Assembly (NCBI RefSeq): GCF_019316905.1
Contig: NZ_CP079216.1
Coordinates: 2,542,001 to 2,606,000, forward strand
Length of the DNA: 64,000 nucleotides
Direction of reading: 5' to 3'
Source of the DNA: Tessaracoccus palaemonis
Lineage (GTDB): Bacteria > Actinomycetota > Actinomycetes > Propionibacteriales > Propionibacteriaceae
The translations under genes were made by a program, and so were the position numbers. Shown here piece by piece: positions 8,348 through 19,443 of the stretch (position 1 is the stretch's first letter; the number at the start of each line of letters is the position of its first letter). The notes below the pieces were generated by a model that had not been told where the DNA came from, did no database searches, and worked only from the letters and a program-made list of their open reading frames with translations.

Positions 8348-9259
8348 TCAGATCCCGGAGTAGGAGTGCAACCCGCTGAACAGCAGGTTGACGCCGATGA
8401 AGTTGAACCAGAAGGTGATGACGCCCACCACGGCGATGATGGCGACGCGGCGCCCGCGCCAGCCGGCGGTCGCGCGGGCGTGCAGGTAGCCGACGTAGAC
8501 GAGCCACGTGATCAGGGACCAGGTCTCCTTGGGGTCCCAGTTCCAGAACCGGCCCCACGCGTACTGGGCCCAGATGGCGCCGGCGACGATCGTGAACGTC
8601 CAGATCGGGACGGCGAACGCGTGCAGCCGGTAGGAGATCAGGTCGAGCCGCCTTGAGGTGGGCAGCTTCGCCAGGTACCCGACGAGCCCCGTCCCCGCCT
8701 CATCGGCCTTGCGTTCGGCGCGGTCCCGGATCAGGTACATGATCGCGGCGATCGCACCGATGTTGAACGCGGCGGCGGAGATGCACGCCGCGACGATGTG
8801 GATGATGAACCAGACGCTGTGCAGAGCGGGCACCAGGGGGGCCACATCGACGTAGAACTCGGTGACCGCGAGGCCGAGACCTACGCTGAGCACCAGCGTG
8901 ACGCCGACGCCGAGCCAGCGCATCCCGAACCGCAGGGCCAGTACCAGGTACACGATCACGGCGAAGAGCAGGGCAGCCGACACGAACTCGTACATGTTGC
9001 CCCACGGGGCCCGCTGCGCCGCGACCCCCCGGAGCACCACGGCGGATGCCTGGAGCGCTGCGCCGAGCACGGTGATCATGAGCCCGAGCCGGCCGAAGAA
9101 GTCGACCCGGATGCGCGCGCGGTCCTCGCTGCCGTCCTCGGGGCGGAGCGCAGCGAGCCCGCGCGCCGTCGACCACTCGAGGGCGTGCATGATGAGCGCA
9201 ACCGTGTAGACGACGGCGGCCGTCACCATCGCGGTGTAGGACCATTCCGACAGGCTCAT
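8348..9259 (-). CDS. ccsB: cytochrome c biogenesis protein CcsB/ResC (heme-handling subunit)
   Basis: A 303-residue polytopic membrane protein with about eight helices and the family's tryptophan-rich heme-handling motif, WGRFWNWDPKETWSL, near residue 240. Conserved His residues lie in helices on either side (SVWFIIHI, SGLHSYSG). With ResB it moves heme across the membrane and attaches it to apocytochrome CXXCH motifs (system II). Its ATG overlaps the resB stop as ATGA. Names vary: ResC in Bacillus, CcsA or CcsB in actinobacteria. Confidence 0.92.
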   Translation of the reverse strand: MSLSEWSYTAMVTAAVVYTVALIMHALEWSTARGLAALRPEDGSEDRARIRVDFFGRLGLMITVLGAALQASAVVLRGVAAQRAPWGNMYEFVSAALLFAVIVYLVLALRFGMRWLGVGVTLVLSVGLGLAVTEFYVDVAPLVPALHSVWFIIHIVAACISAAAFNIGAIAAIMYLIRDRAERKADEAGTGLVGYLAKLPTSRRLDLISYRLHAFAVPIWTFTIVAGAIWAQYAWGRFWNWDPKETWSLITWLVYVGYLHARATAGWRGRRVAIIAVVGVITFWFNFIGVNLLFSGLHSYSGI

Positions 9260-10836
9260 GCGGGCGGCTCCTCGTGGGTCTCGGGCTCGGGGGCGTCCCC
9301 ATTGTGCCCTGTCGGTGCGGAGTCCGCCGCTGCCGCCAGCAGCGCAGCGACCTCGTCCTCGAGTCCGGAGGCGGCGTCGGCCCTGTCGAGGCCCCCGGTC
9401 AGCACCATGCCCTCGGCGACGCGGATGAAGAGGCGCCGCGGCCGGATGCTGAGGCTGAGACTGAGACCGATCAGCCCGATCAGGATCGAGGCGAGCGTCA
9501 TCGCGTTACCGGGGGTGTCGCTGACCTGGAGCTTCACCCATCGCTCCCACCCGTCGAAGGTGATGGAACCCAGATCATCGGGCAACGTGAATCCGGCGCC
9601 GACGGCCATCTGCGCGCGCAGCGGCTCCTCGTCGTCGGCGAGCACCGGCTCCAGGCCCGTCGTGTCGAGTGCGTAGACCGATTCGGGGGCTCCGGTCTCC
9701 TCCTTCGGCTCCCCATACCAGGCATTGAGCCAGACCTGAGGATTCAACGCGTCCGGGAAGGACGAGTACGGGCCTCCGACCTCGTCGATGGCCGCCGTCG
9801 GGAAGAAGTAGGCCTCGAAAGCGAGCCGGGAGGGGCGGGCGTCCGGCACCTTGATCACGCCGTAGGAGGTGTAGTTGCCGTCCTGCGGGAGGAACACCAC
9901 CGGGCCGGAGAATGCCACGTTGCCGTCGCCGTCGCGTACCGTGAACGACGCGGCGTAGCCGTGGCCCAGCAGGTTCACCTGGGTGCCGCCGGCCGTCATG
10001 ATCGGCTCGTTGACCGTCAGGGTCTCGTCGCGGGTGCCGTCGGCGTCCGTGACCGTGACGGAGGCCTCGAACTTGCGGGCCGCACCGGTCTGCACCTCGC
10101 CGGTCTCGAACTCCGCGACGAAGCTGTTGACCTGCAGCGAGAAGGCCTCGAGGGAGTCGGTGTCGACCGCGGCGCCGCTGGTGAAGTCGTCATACTGCGT
10201 GAGCACGTTGGCGAAGCCGCGCCCCTCCACCACGACTGCGGTGCCGTGGTAGCCCCACAGGTTGGACCAGGCGAGCCCGAACAGGACGGCGAGCAGGCTG
10301 ACGTGGAAGACGAGGTTGCCGGCCTCCCGCAGGTAGCCGCGCTCCGCGCTGATGCCACTCTTGACGCGTGCGACGCGGTAGCGCCTGCCGCGCAGGTACC
10401 TCTCGGCGCGGTCGAGGGCCTCGTCGGTCGGGCCGGAGTAGGCGGCGGAGCGGGTCTCGGGCAGCCTGTCGATCCGGGCGGGCAGCGCAGGCGGGGGCTT
10501 GCGGACCGAGCGTGCGTACTTGGTGACGCGGGGGATGATGCAGCCGACCAGCGAGATGAACAGCAGCAGGTAGATGGCTGAGAACCCCGGCGACGTGTAG
10601 ACGTGGTACATCCCGAGCGGTTCGAGGACCGCGTCCCAGCCGGGGTACTTCTCCTTGAAGTCGATGACCGAGATCGCCGAGGTGCCCTCCTGCGGGATCA
10701 TCGAGCCGGGGATGGCGGCCAGTGCGAGGAGGAAGAGGAGCAGCAGTGCGGTGCGCATGCTGGTCAGCTGGCCCCAGGCCCAGCGCAGGAACTCGAGGCC
10801 GGGGCGTCGCCGCGGCGGGCCCGCCGGCGCGGTCAC
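9256..10836 (-). CDS. resB: cytochrome c biogenesis protein ResB
   Basis: A 526-residue partner of CcsB in system II cytochrome c maturation. An N-terminal helix bundle ([24 protein letters not shown], then [15 protein letters not shown]) is followed by a third helix, a large extracytoplasmic domain of about 300 residues, and a final helix ([17 protein letters not shown]) before a charged acidic tail. The GTG at 10836 was chosen because it overlaps the ccdA stop (GTGA) and places the protein start just ahead of the first helix; the frame stays open far upstream but that part is antisense to ccdA. Confidence 0.9.
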   Translation of the reverse strand: MTAPAGPPRRRPGLEFLRWAWGQLTSMRTALLLLFLLALAAIPGSMIPQEGTSAISVIDFKEKYPGWDAVLEPLGMYHVYTSPGFSAIYLLLFISLVGCIIPRVTKYARSVRKPPPALPARIDRLPETRSAAYSGPTDEALDRAERYLRGRRYRVARVKSGISAERGYLREAGNLVFHVSLLAVLFGLAWSNLWGYHGTAVVVEGRGFANVLTQYDDFTSGAAVDTDSLEAFSLQVNSFVAEFETGEVQTGAARKFEASVTVTDADGTRDETLTVNEPIMTAGGTQVNLLGHGYAASFTVRDGDGNVAFSGPVVFLPQDGNYTSYGVIKVPDARPSRLAFEAYFFPTAAIDEVGGPYSSFPDALNPQVWLNAWYGEPKEETGAPESVYALDTTGLEPVLADDEEPLRAQMAVGAGFTLPDDLGSITFDGWERWVKLQVSDTPGNAMTLASILIGLIGLSLSLSIRPRRLFIRVAEGMVLTGGLDRADAASGLEDEVAALLAAAADSAPTGHNGDAPEPETHEEPPA

Positions 10837-11588
10837 AGGATCGTCCCGAAGCTCGCGGCCCACTGGCGCAGCGTTGCGGTGAGCGTGTCCCACAGACCGG
10901 TGACCATGGCCATCCCGACGACGATCATCGCGACTCCTCCGATGCGCTGGATCAGCATCTGGTGGCGGCGCAGCCAGTCGAGCCTGGGCGCCAAGGCGGT
11001 GAATGCCGCTGCGAACGCCAGGAACGGGATCCCCAGCCCGAGGGCGTAGGCGAAGGCGAGGGCTCCCCCACGCACGGCGGAGCCCTCGTTGAGCGCGAGG
11101 GTCAGCACGACGGACAGCGCCGGCCCGATGCAGGGGGTCCAGCCGAGGCCGAACACCATGCCGAGCAGCGGCGAGGCCCATACTCCCAGCCGGGGGGCGA
11201 CGGCGGGCCGCCAGAGCGAGGGGACGGGGAGCCAGCCGGCGAAGGCGGCGCCCAGCACGATGATCAGCAGCCCGAGGACCACCGTGATGATGCGGGCGTT
11301 GCCGAGCAGCAGCGTCCCGAGGCCGCCGATCGCGGCGCCCGTGAGCACGAACACGAGGCTGAACCCCAGCACGAAACCGAGCGTCCCGCCGAGCAGGAGC
11401 CTGCGCGATCCCTCCCCGCTGGCGATCTGGGCGGCGCCCAGGCCGGAGGCGTAGCTGAGGTAGCCGGGCAGCAGGGGCAGCACGCACGGGGACACGAACG
11501 AGACGACCCCCGCCAGCATGGCGACGGGGATCGCGACCAGCATCGAGCTCGTCAGCGCGTCGCCGACCCAGCTCTCGAGCCCGATCAC
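10833..11588 (-). CDS. ccdA: cytochrome c biogenesis protein CcdA
   Basis: A 251-residue, roughly six-helix thiol-disulfide transporter. Both conserved cysteine motifs are present: [16 protein letters not shown] in the first helix and [11 protein letters not shown] in the fourth. It passes electrons from cytoplasmic thioredoxin to extracytoplasmic ResA/TlpA so that the apocytochrome cysteines stay reduced for heme attachment. It overlaps the genes on both sides by 4 bases (resA before, resB after), in the usual order resA-ccdA-resB-ccsB. Confidence 0.94.
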   Translation of the reverse strand: MIGLESWVGDALTSSMLVAIPVAMLAGVVSFVSPCVLPLLPGYLSYASGLGAAQIASGEGSRRLLLGGTLGFVLGFSLVFVLTGAAIGGLGTLLLGNARIITVVLGLLIIVLGAAFAGWLPVPSLWRPAVAPRLGVWASPLLGMVFGLGWTPCIGPALSVVLTLALNEGSAVRGGALAFAYALGLGIPFLAFAAAFTALAPRLDWLRRHQMLIQRIGGVAMIVVGMAMVTGLWDTLTATLRQWAASFGTIL

Positions 11589-12145
11589 GAGTCGGCCACC
11601 ACGTCGCCGACGATCCCCACCAGCGTCGACGTGTCGACGGTGCCGAGCACGCGCGCGGCGATCCGCCCCTCAGGATCGACCACCAGGGTGCTCGGGATCG
11701 CCTTGGGCGGCAGCTGCCCGAAGCCGAGCAGCAGCTCACCGTCGGGGTCGTAGATGCTGGGGTAGGTCAGCCCGAAGGATCGCTCGAAGGCGAGCGCGGG
11801 CGCGGTGTCGAGGTCGCGGGTGTTGACGCCGAGGAAGGCGACGTCGTCGCCCAGCTGCTCGGAGGCGGCCACCAGGTCGGGGGCCTCGGCCCGGCAGGGT
11901 GCGCACCAGGAGCCCCACACGTTCAGCACGATGGCCCGGCCGGCGAAGTCCGCGGTGGAGATGGGCTCGCCCTCGAGCGTCTCCCCCGCCAGCACGGGTG
12001 CCTCGACGCGCTGGTCTGCGGGGACGATGGTGACGGTACCGTCGCCCGCTGTGAACCCGGAGACGTCGGAGGCGTCGGTGGCCGCTGAGCAAGCGCTCAG
12101 GGAGCCGATCGTCACCAGGGCCGTGAGGACGACCCGTCGCCTCAC
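11585..12145 (-). CDS. resA: thiol-disulfide oxidoreductase lipoprotein ResA/TlpA
   Basis: A 186-residue lipoprotein of the thioredoxin fold with lipobox SLSAC (Cys19). It has the active site [15 protein letters not shown] near residue 75 and the cis-Pro region [15 protein letters not shown]. It would act outside the membrane, taking electrons from CcdA and reducing apocytochrome c cysteines. The GTG at 12145 was chosen because it overlaps the stop of the preceding phosphatase gene as GTGA and gives an ideal signal peptide. Confidence 0.9.
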   Translation of the reverse strand: MRRRVVLTALVTIGSLSACSAATDASDVSGFTAGDGTVTIVPADQRVEAPVLAGETLEGEPISTADFAGRAIVLNVWGSWCAPCRAEAPDLVAASEQLGDDVAFLGVNTRDLDTAPALAFERSFGLTYPSIYDPDGELLLGFGQLPPKAIPSTLVVDPEGRIAARVLGTVDTSTLVGIVGDVVADS

Positions 12146-12801
12146 GTGCCGACCCTGAACTTGCGGCCCGTCGTCGAGACCGGGAGCAGGTCGGCGACGG
12201 GCTCGGCATAGGTGACGCTGGTGATGACGCCCTCGCGAACGGTGAACGAGGTCACCGAACACAGGGTGCACTGGCGGCGGCGGGGGTCGTGGACGTGGCT
12301 GCGTCCCTCCGCGGAGCGGCGGGCGATCCAGATGGGGAGCTGGTGGCTGACGACGAGTGCCTGCCCGCCGGGACCGGCCTCGGCGGCGGCGTCGATGATC
12401 GCGGCGCGCATCCGCTTCGCAATGTCCGCGTAGGCCTCGCCCCAGCTGGGTCGGAGCGGATTGCGCATGGCCCAGAACATCCTGGGGTCGCGGAGTGCGG
12501 CGTTGTCGCGACCGAAGATCATGCCCTCGAACTCGTTGGCGGCCTCGATGACCCGCTCGTCGGTGGTGATCGACAGGTCCGGGTGCCGCGCCGCGGTGGG
12601 AGCGATGGTCTCCTGAGCGCGCTGCAACGGAGAGCAGCGCAGGTGGGTCAGGGGGACGTCGGCCCAGTGCTGGCCCATCCGCTCGGCCATCTCGTGCCCG
12701 AGCTCGGAGAGCCCGAATCCGGGAAGCCGCCCGTACAGGACGCCGTCGGGGTTCTCCACCTGTCCGTGCCTCTGCAGGTGCACGATGCTCGCATCTACCA
12801 C
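12142..12801 (-). CDS. histidine phosphatase family protein
   Basis: A 219-residue phosphoglycerate-mutase-fold phosphatase with the catalytic LQRHGQVENPDG motif at residues 8-19, TEG-like helix substitution AANEFEGMIFG, and the second His in LVVSHQLPIW. The same family member stands before resA in mycobacteria (Rv0525 position), so the context is conserved, yet its substrate is not known to me. The GTG at 12801 follows a -10-like TAGGGT by 7 bases, so besides read-through from hemD it may have its own leaderless promoter. Confidence 0.87.
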   Translation of the reverse strand: MVDASIVHLQRHGQVENPDGVLYGRLPGFGLSELGHEMAERMGQHWADVPLTHLRCSPLQRAQETIAPTAARHPDLSITTDERVIEAANEFEGMIFGRDNAALRDPRMFWAMRNPLRPSWGEAYADIAKRMRAAIIDAAAEAGPGGQALVVSHQLPIWIARRSAEGRSHVHDPRRRQCTLCSVTSFTVREGVITSVTYAEPVADLLPVSTTGRKFRVGT

Positions 12802-12808
12802 GCGACTC

Positions 12809-12814
12809 ACCCTA
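12809..12814 (-). promoter_or_regulatory. -10-like hexamer before the histidine phosphatase
   Basis: TAGGGT on the minus strand, 7 bases before the GTG at 12801. It overlaps the end of hemD, so it would be an internal promoter for the phosphatase-resA-ccdA-resB-ccsB stretch. Confidence 0.4.
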
Positions 12815-14407
12815 CGCGTCGGCTTCAACGACCTTGCGACGCTTGCGGCGCTTGCGCTGCGACGGCTTGGTCGGCGGCAGGCCGGCCGCGACCTGCTCGG
12901 CACGGCGACGGTCGGCGAACTCCGCCAGCCCCTCGGCCAGGGACTCGAACGTGGGCTGGTCGGCGACCACGTCGACGCGCAGGCCGTGCATCTTGCACGC
13001 GGCGGCGGTCGCGGGACCGATGGCCGCGACGACCGTCGCGGCGTGCGGCTTGCCCGCGATGCCGATCATGTTGCGCACGGCCGTGGCGGAGGTGAAGGCG
13101 ACGGCGTCGAACATGCCTGTCTTGATGTCGTCGCGGACCTCCGGGGCCGGCGGGGCCGCGCGCACGGTGCGGTACGCCGTGACCTCCTCGACCTCCCAGC
13201 CGAGCTTGCCGAGGCCGACGAGCAGCGGCTCGACCGACACGTCGGCGCTGGGCACGAGCACGCGGTTCAGGGGGTCGATCAGGTCGTCATAGGCGGGGAA
13301 CTCGTTGGCGAGCGCGCCGGTGGTGTTCTCGACGACCGGCACCAGGTCGGGGACGAGGCCGAGCCGGGCGAGCGCCTCCACTGTGCCGCGGCCGACGGCG
13401 GCGAGCATGATGCCGGACAACGCACGGGAGTCGAGCCCGTACTCGCTCAGGCGCTCCGCGATGGCGGTGACCGCGTAGGGGGAGGTGAAGACGAGCCACA
13501 GGTAGCGCCCGTCGACCAGCCCGCGGACCGCCTTCTCCATGGCCTGTTCCGTACGAGGCGGCTCAATGGACATCGTGGCGACGATCTCGGTGGAGGCCCC
13601 GTAGTGCGAGAGCTCCTCCACGAGGGCGTCCAGCGGGTCCTTGGTGCTCGGGGTGACGACGCGCCAGTCGAACAGGGGCTTGCCTTCGAACCAGCCGTAC
13701 CGGTCGCGCAGCGAGTCCTCGATGCCGAGGCCGACGATGAAGTAGACCTCGGAGTGCTCGCTGGCCGAGACCTCGCGCCAGGTGAGGAGCTCGCTCACCT
13801 GGGCCGTGCTGCCCATGTTGACCATCCGCAGGGTCTCGCCATCGGCCCCGAGCCTTTCGGCCGCGACACTGGCAAGCTCGGCGGCCAGGGCACCGGAGGT
13901 GCGAAGGATGAGCGTGTCGGCGGCGGGCCACCGCTCAATGTCCGGGACCTCGACCATCGCGTCCAGCACCGCGCACTGGTTACCGAAGTGCACTCCTCCG
14001 AAGCTGAGCGCAGCACCCCACCTGTTGATGCCGGGGATGACGTTGATGCGCAGTCCGTGCGTGGCGAGCACCTCGGCGAGCACGCCGCTGGAATCGACGT
14101 CGGAGAAATAGTCGCCGCGTCCGAGCCGAACGACCCGCTGGCCGTCGGCGACCGCCCCCCGGATCCTCGCGACCTCTCCGACGCCAGCCGCCTCGACCGT
14201 CGAGTGTGCCGGGATCATCGCCCTGACCTCCTCGAGGTCGGAGTCGGTGTCGACCAGCACGAGGTCCGCCACGCTGAGCGCACGGGCACCCGAAATGGTG
14301 AGCAGGGAGAGACCACCGGGGCCGGATCCGACGAAGGTCACGGAGCCGATCGTCTGATCGGGACCCGCCTCGTCAGCGGGGGTGGTCAGTTCGAGTGACT
14401 CGGTCAC
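12812..14407 (-). CDS. hemD: uroporphyrinogen-III synthase fused to a degenerate uroporphyrinogen methyltransferase domain
   Basis: A 531-residue fusion. Residues about 20-245 follow the SUMT/CobA fold (VTFVGSGPGGLSLLTISGARAL, VIPGINRWGAALSFGGVHFGN), and about 255-515 follow HemD, which closes the tetrapyrrole ring to uroporphyrinogen III for heme, siroheme and B12. The SUMT half is eroded: the usual VYDALV becomes LVDTDSD, and the usual VRLKGGDPFVFGRG becomes VRLGRGDYFSDVDSS, so methyltransferase activity is doubtful. A Lys/Arg-rich tail ends the protein. Start GTG 14407 lies inside the glutaredoxin gene (35-base overlap). hemA, hemB, hemC and hemL are not in this window. Confidence 0.87.
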   Translation of the reverse strand: MTESLELTTPADEAGPDQTIGSVTFVGSGPGGLSLLTISGARALSVADLVLVDTDSDLEEVRAMIPAHSTVEAAGVGEVARIRGAVADGQRVVRLGRGDYFSDVDSSGVLAEVLATHGLRINVIPGINRWGAALSFGGVHFGNQCAVLDAMVEVPDIERWPAADTLILRTSGALAAELASVAAERLGADGETLRMVNMGSTAQVSELLTWREVSASEHSEVYFIVGLGIEDSLRDRYGWFEGKPLFDWRVVTPSTKDPLDALVEELSHYGASTEIVATMSIEPPRTEQAMEKAVRGLVDGRYLWLVFTSPYAVTAIAERLSEYGLDSRALSGIMLAAVGRGTVEALARLGLVPDLVPVVENTTGALANEFPAYDDLIDPLNRVLVPSADVSVEPLLVGLGKLGWEVEEVTAYRTVRAAPPAPEVRDDIKTGMFDAVAFTSATAVRNMIGIAGKPHAATVVAAIGPATAAACKMHGLRVDVVADQPTFESLAEGLAEFADRRRAEQVAAGLPPTKPSQRKRRKRRKVVEADA

Positions 14408-14708
14408 GTCCTAGCTTTCTTGAGGGGACAACGCCTGAGGACACATCGTCGCGCATTCGCGGCCTCGACGTGAGAGCTTCTCGTAAGGCACTCTCGTCAA
14501 CAAACCAGTATCCGTGTAGCTCGTCATCGACGAACGTCACGGGCACGTGATCGGTGTACCGGTCGCGCAGCCGCTCGTCGTCGTCGATGTTCACGACGCT
14601 GACACCCACACCCAGGTCCGCGCAGACGCGACGCACGGTGGTCTCCGCCTCCACACAGAGGTGGCAACCGTGCCGCGTGAGCAGCTGGACCCGGGTGGGA
14701 GTTGGCAC
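14373..14708 (-). CDS. glutaredoxin-like thiol protein
   Basis: A 111-residue protein whose first 80 residues form a thioredoxin/glutaredoxin fold with the redox motif RHGCHLC (CxxC) near residue 14 and cis-Pro in DHVPVTFVDDE. The C-terminal 30 residues are an Arg-rich extension that overlaps hemD. It begins on GTG 14708, sharing one base with the bS22 stop. The same gene precedes the hem genes in mycobacteria (Rv0508 position). Partner unknown. Confidence 0.82.
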   Translation of the reverse strand: MPTPTRVQLLTRHGCHLCVEAETTVRRVCADLGVGVSVVNIDDDERLRDRYTDHVPVTFVDDELHGYWFVDESALREALTSRPRMRDDVSSGVVPSRKLGRDRVTRTDHPR

Positions 14709-14809
14709 TACTTGCCGGCGCGGCGGCGCTGAATACGGGTCTTCTTCAGCAGCTTGCGGTGCTTCTTCTTCGCCATGCGCTTGCGACGCTTCTTGATAAC
14801 AGAACCCAC
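14708..14809 (-). CDS. small ribosomal protein bS22 (AURKAIP1/COX24-domain peptide)
   Basis: A 33-residue, extremely basic peptide beginning [20 protein letters not shown] from a GTG start and ending RRRAGK. It is almost identical to the actinobacterial 33-mer identified as bS22 in mycobacterial ribosome structures (Rv0500B position, near proC). It would bind the small subunit near the decoding region. AAAGGCGAA upstream can serve as Shine-Dalgarno. The TAG stop overlaps the glutaredoxin start by one base. Genes this short are often missed. Confidence 0.9.
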   Translation of the reverse strand: MGSVIKKRRKRMAKKKHRKLLKKTRIQRRRAGK

Positions 14810-14825
14810 TGTTCGCCTTTCATAG

Positions 14826-14847
14826 CCGGGCGGCAGCTGCCGCCCGG
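14826..14847. terminator. perfect inverted repeat between proC and bS22
   Basis: CCGGGCGGCAG directly followed by its reverse complement, 11-bp arms without a spacer. It lies between the proC stop and the bS22 start on the minus strand and could end the asd-proC transcript, although no T-run follows. Confidence 0.5.
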
Positions 14848-14959
14848 GTGTTCACGTTTGTCGGCCAGCTGAGACTGGTCAGACGACAAATCCTAACGCG
14901 CGGCCGACCGATCGCCCAATCCCGCGGCTGGGCGCCCAGGGGCGACCCGCGCGGGGGCG

Positions 14960-16782
<1,823 letters not shown>

Positions 16783-16790
16783 CTACGGCG

Positions 16791-16815
16791 CGGGGCCCGA
16801 GGGGGCACGGCCCCG
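16791..16815 (-). terminator. hairpin after the CPBP protease gene
   Basis: CGGGGCC and GGCCCCG form a 7-bp stem around an 11-base loop between the stop of the CPBP gene (16829) and the asd start (16773), in the minus direction. Confidence 0.4.
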
Positions 16816-16828
16816 TCCATGGGTCCGG

Positions 16829-17617
16829 TCAGCGGCCGATCCACGACATGAGCGTCGGCAGCAGGCCAGCGCCGAGGAACGAGACGATGTCGAGCAGCGA
16901 GTGCGTCACGACGAGCGGCATGACGCGTCGCTTCAGCACGGTCAGGAACAGCCAGCCGAAGGCCAGCCCCATCACGACGTTGCCGATGAAGCCGCCGAAG
17001 CCCTGGTAGAGGTGGTAGGCGCCCCGGATGAGCGAGGAGATGACCACGATGACCCACATCCGCCCGCCCGTCTGGGCCCAGCGGGTGAAGAGGAAGCCGA
17101 TCATCAGCACCTCCTCGAGGATGCCGTTCTTGATCGCGAGGAGGATCAGGACCGGCACCGTCCACCAGTTCTCGGCGAGGTTCGCCGGGCTGACCTGCGT
17201 GTTGATGCCGATGGCCACGGCAGTGAGGTAGAAGGCCAGGCCGGCGGCGCCGATGCCCGCGAAGATCCCGAACCCCCAGGCCAGGTCGAAGCCGGGGCGT
17301 CGCAGGTCGAAGCCCATGACGCGGAACGGCCCCTCCTCAGGCCGACGGTGTACCGCGAGGAGGTAGAAGGCCAGCAGCACCGGCATCAGTGGCATGGTCA
17401 TGTAGGCGACCTGGTAGGCCAGGTCGAGCCACGGCCTGTCGGGGGTGGCCGACGAGTTGATCGTCGAGGTCTGGCTGCCGAGCGAAACGCCGCGGGTCAT
17501 CCTCTCGATGATCGACAGGATCGCATAGACGGCCGACTGGCCGAGCGACACCATGAGGACCACGGCCATCTCGGCCCACAGCACCCTGCGGTACCCGGGG
17601 GCGACCTCCGCGGTCAT
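16829..17617 (-). CDS. CPBP family intramembrane glutamic endopeptidase
   Basis: A 262-residue membrane protein with about seven helices. The family's glutamate motif is seen in GILEEVLMIGFLFTRW (EExxxxxxFxxxR type), and later motifs are RGAYHLYQGFGGF and GNVVMGLAFGWLF, then a final His in VTHSLLD. Such proteases (Abi family) process membrane proteins or take part in bacteriocin immunity; the role here is unknown. The ATG at 17617 overlaps the proline dehydrogenase stop (ATGA). Confidence 0.87.
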   Translation of the reverse strand: MTAEVAPGYRRVLWAEMAVVLMVSLGQSAVYAILSIIERMTRGVSLGSQTSTINSSATPDRPWLDLAYQVAYMTMPLMPVLLAFYLLAVHRRPEEGPFRVMGFDLRRPGFDLAWGFGIFAGIGAAGLAFYLTAVAIGINTQVSPANLAENWWTVPVLILLAIKNGILEEVLMIGFLFTRWAQTGGRMWVIVVISSLIRGAYHLYQGFGGFIGNVVMGLAFGWLFLTVLKRRVMPLVVTHSLLDIVSFLGAGLLPTLMSWIGR

Positions 17618-18522
17618 CTCTTGTCCGCCAGTGCCCGCAGGTAGTTGAAGGCCGTGCGGGGGCGGGCCGCGATGCGGGTGGTCAGGTACTCGAACCATGC
17701 GGGCCCGTAGGGAAGGTAGGTGCGGCAGCGGTAGCCGATGTCCACCAGTCTGCGCTGCTCCAGCGGCCTGACGCCCTGCAGCATCTGGAACTCGAACCCG
17801 TCGGCAGGGAGATTGCTGCGGCCGGCCAGTTCCTGGGTGATGGCGATGATGGTGGCGTCGTGCGAGGCGACCATCGCGTAGCCGCCGTTGTCCATCACGA
17901 TGCGCAGGCACCGCACGAAGGCCAGCAGCTTGTCCTGTTCCCGGCGGTGGATCTGGTCGCGCGGAACGGGGTAGGAGCCGACGCAGATGCGGATGCGGGA
18001 TCCCTCGCGGGCCAGCGTGAGGGCCTCCCGCTCGCTGCGTCGGATCTCGGCCGGCAGCGTGATCCCGAGCGTCGGGACGTCTTCGCGCACGTCGCGCCAC
18101 ATGGAAAGCGTCGCGTCGTAGGCCTCGGCGCCCTGCATCTCGAGGGTGAGGAAGGCTCCGCGACCATGCGCGGCGGTTGCCAGCTCCCGAAGCGCCTCCG
18201 TCGCGGCGGTCGGGTCCTCGCGCAGCCCCAACGAAGACGGCTTCACGGAGAACTCGATGCCGCGGGCACCGTCTCCGAACCGCTCGAGGGCCCGGTGCAA
18301 CTCGGCGACCGACTCGGTCTCCTCGTCCGTCTCGGGGAGATAGGCCAGCGACACGTCCAGACCCTGCCGGCGGAGTCGTTCGACGACCGTCGAAGCACCG
18401 TCAAGGTCGGGGCCGGCGATGTAGCTGGCCGCGGTGTCCTGGGCCACGCCGGTGGCGAGCGCGGACTGGCGCACCCTGCGCGAGCGGATCAGGCGGCGCA
18501 GCGGACGGTTGACCTTGGTCAC
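17614..18522 (-). CDS. proline dehydrogenase (monofunctional)
   Basis: A 302-residue FAD-dependent TIM-barrel enzyme oxidising proline to pyrroline-5-carboxylate. Landmarks include GIEFSVKPSSLGL, LTLEMQGAEAYDATL, the substrate-arginine segment LREGSR-like LAREGSRIRICVGSY, YAMVASHD, FEFQMLQGVRPLEQ and the C-terminal YLPYGPAWFEYLTTRIAARP with the two conserved Args. The GTG at 18522 is the first start after the preceding stop at 18530. The next step (P5C dehydrogenase) is not in this window. Confidence 0.9.
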   Translation of the reverse strand: MTKVNRPLRRLIRSRRVRQSALATGVAQDTAASYIAGPDLDGASTVVERLRRQGLDVSLAYLPETDEETESVAELHRALERFGDGARGIEFSVKPSSLGLREDPTAATEALRELATAAHGRGAFLTLEMQGAEAYDATLSMWRDVREDVPTLGITLPAEIRRSEREALTLAREGSRIRICVGSYPVPRDQIHRREQDKLLAFVRCLRIVMDNGGYAMVASHDATIIAITQELAGRSNLPADGFEFQMLQGVRPLEQRRLVDIGYRCRTYLPYGPAWFEYLTTRIAARPRTAFNYLRALADKR

Positions 18523-18529
18523 GGGCGGT

Positions 18530-19333
18530 TCAGCCCTTCTCCGGCACGGCGGCCGACATCGTGCGTCGGATGTTCTCCAGGGACTCACCGAGGAGGTCCT
18601 CGCGTTCAGCGCGGGAGCGTGCGCGCCGAGTGGAGACCTCCAGCACAATGTGGCCCTCGAAGCCGCGGCTGCAGATCTCCGCGAGCACGTCCCAGGCCGA
18701 CTGGTCGCCCTCGCCGGGGAGGAGGTGTTCGTCCTTCAGCGAGCCCTTGCCGTCGGTGAGGTGGACGTGGGCGAGCCGCGGCCCCCACGCGTGGACGAAG
18801 TCCATGGACTGCCGCTGCGACGTGGAGGCGTGCGAGAGGTCGAGGGTCAGGTGCTCGTAGGCGAAGTCGGTGGGGTCCCAGCCGGGCAGGTATGCCTGGA
18901 TGTTGCCGGCGGGCGTGCGCCACGGATACATGTTCTCGACGCAGAACTTCACGTCGTCGAAGTCCGCATTCAGGGTCGCGATGCCGTCGACGAAGGTCTT
19001 TCCGTAGTCACGCTGCCAGCGGAACGGGGGGTGCACGACGACCACGTCACCGCCCAACTGCCGGACCGCCTCCCCGGAGCGGCGCAGCTTCTCCCAGGAG
19101 TCGTTGCCCCAGGTTCCCTGAGTGACGAGCAACGTCGGAGCGTGCACGGAACGCACAGGAACACCGTGGTAGTCGGCCAGTTTCGCGATGGCATCGATGT
19201 CCACGCTCAGTGAATCGACGCCGACCATGAGCTCCACCCCGTCGTAGCCGAGAGAGGCGGACAACTCGAATGCGCTGGTTGAGGCCTCGGGGAAGACCGA
19301 AGTGGTCGACAGCAGGACCTGCGGGACGTTCAC
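18530..19333 (-). CDS. sugar phosphate isomerase/epimerase-like TIM-barrel protein
   Basis: A 267-residue AP-endonuclease-2-type barrel. Metal-binding positions are plausible in VHAPT, VVVHPPFRW, CVENMYPW, LTLDLSHAST, LAHVHLTDGKG and the final Glu in HIVLEVST. A conserved relative lies near proC in mycobacteria. The specific sugar substrate cannot be told from sequence. First gene of the isomerase / proline dehydrogenase / CPBP run, starting at GTG 19333. Confidence 0.82.
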   Translation of the reverse strand: MNVPQVLLSTTSVFPEASTSAFELSASLGYDGVELMVGVDSLSVDIDAIAKLADYHGVPVRSVHAPTLLVTQGTWGNDSWEKLRRSGEAVRQLGGDVVVVHPPFRWQRDYGKTFVDGIATLNADFDDVKFCVENMYPWRTPAGNIQAYLPGWDPTDFAYEHLTLDLSHASTSQRQSMDFVHAWGPRLAHVHLTDGKGSLKDEHLLPGEGDQSAWDVLAEICSRGFEGHIVLEVSTRRARSRAEREDLLGESLENIRRTMSAAVPEKG

Positions 19334-19431
19334 ACCTCGAACCCTACCCGCCGAGCCTGTCTGCCCGCCCTGCGAGCGCGCCGCCCCGACCGCGCCATCC
19401 TTCCGATTAGTCGATTCTCAGTGCCAGAGGT

Positions 19432-19437
19432 CAGAAT
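19432..19437 (+). promoter_or_regulatory. -10-like hexamer before the VOC gene
   Basis: CAGAAT, 6 bases before the ATG at 19444; same leaderless layout as at mtr. Confidence 0.4.
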
Positions 19438-19443
19438 GGACTC

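Noticed and set aside
9256..11739. A single 827-residue ResB-type protein
   Set aside because: The first 300 residues are Arg/Pro-rich antisense-type sequence across ccdA and resA; the GTG overlapping the ccdA stop gives a normal ResB.
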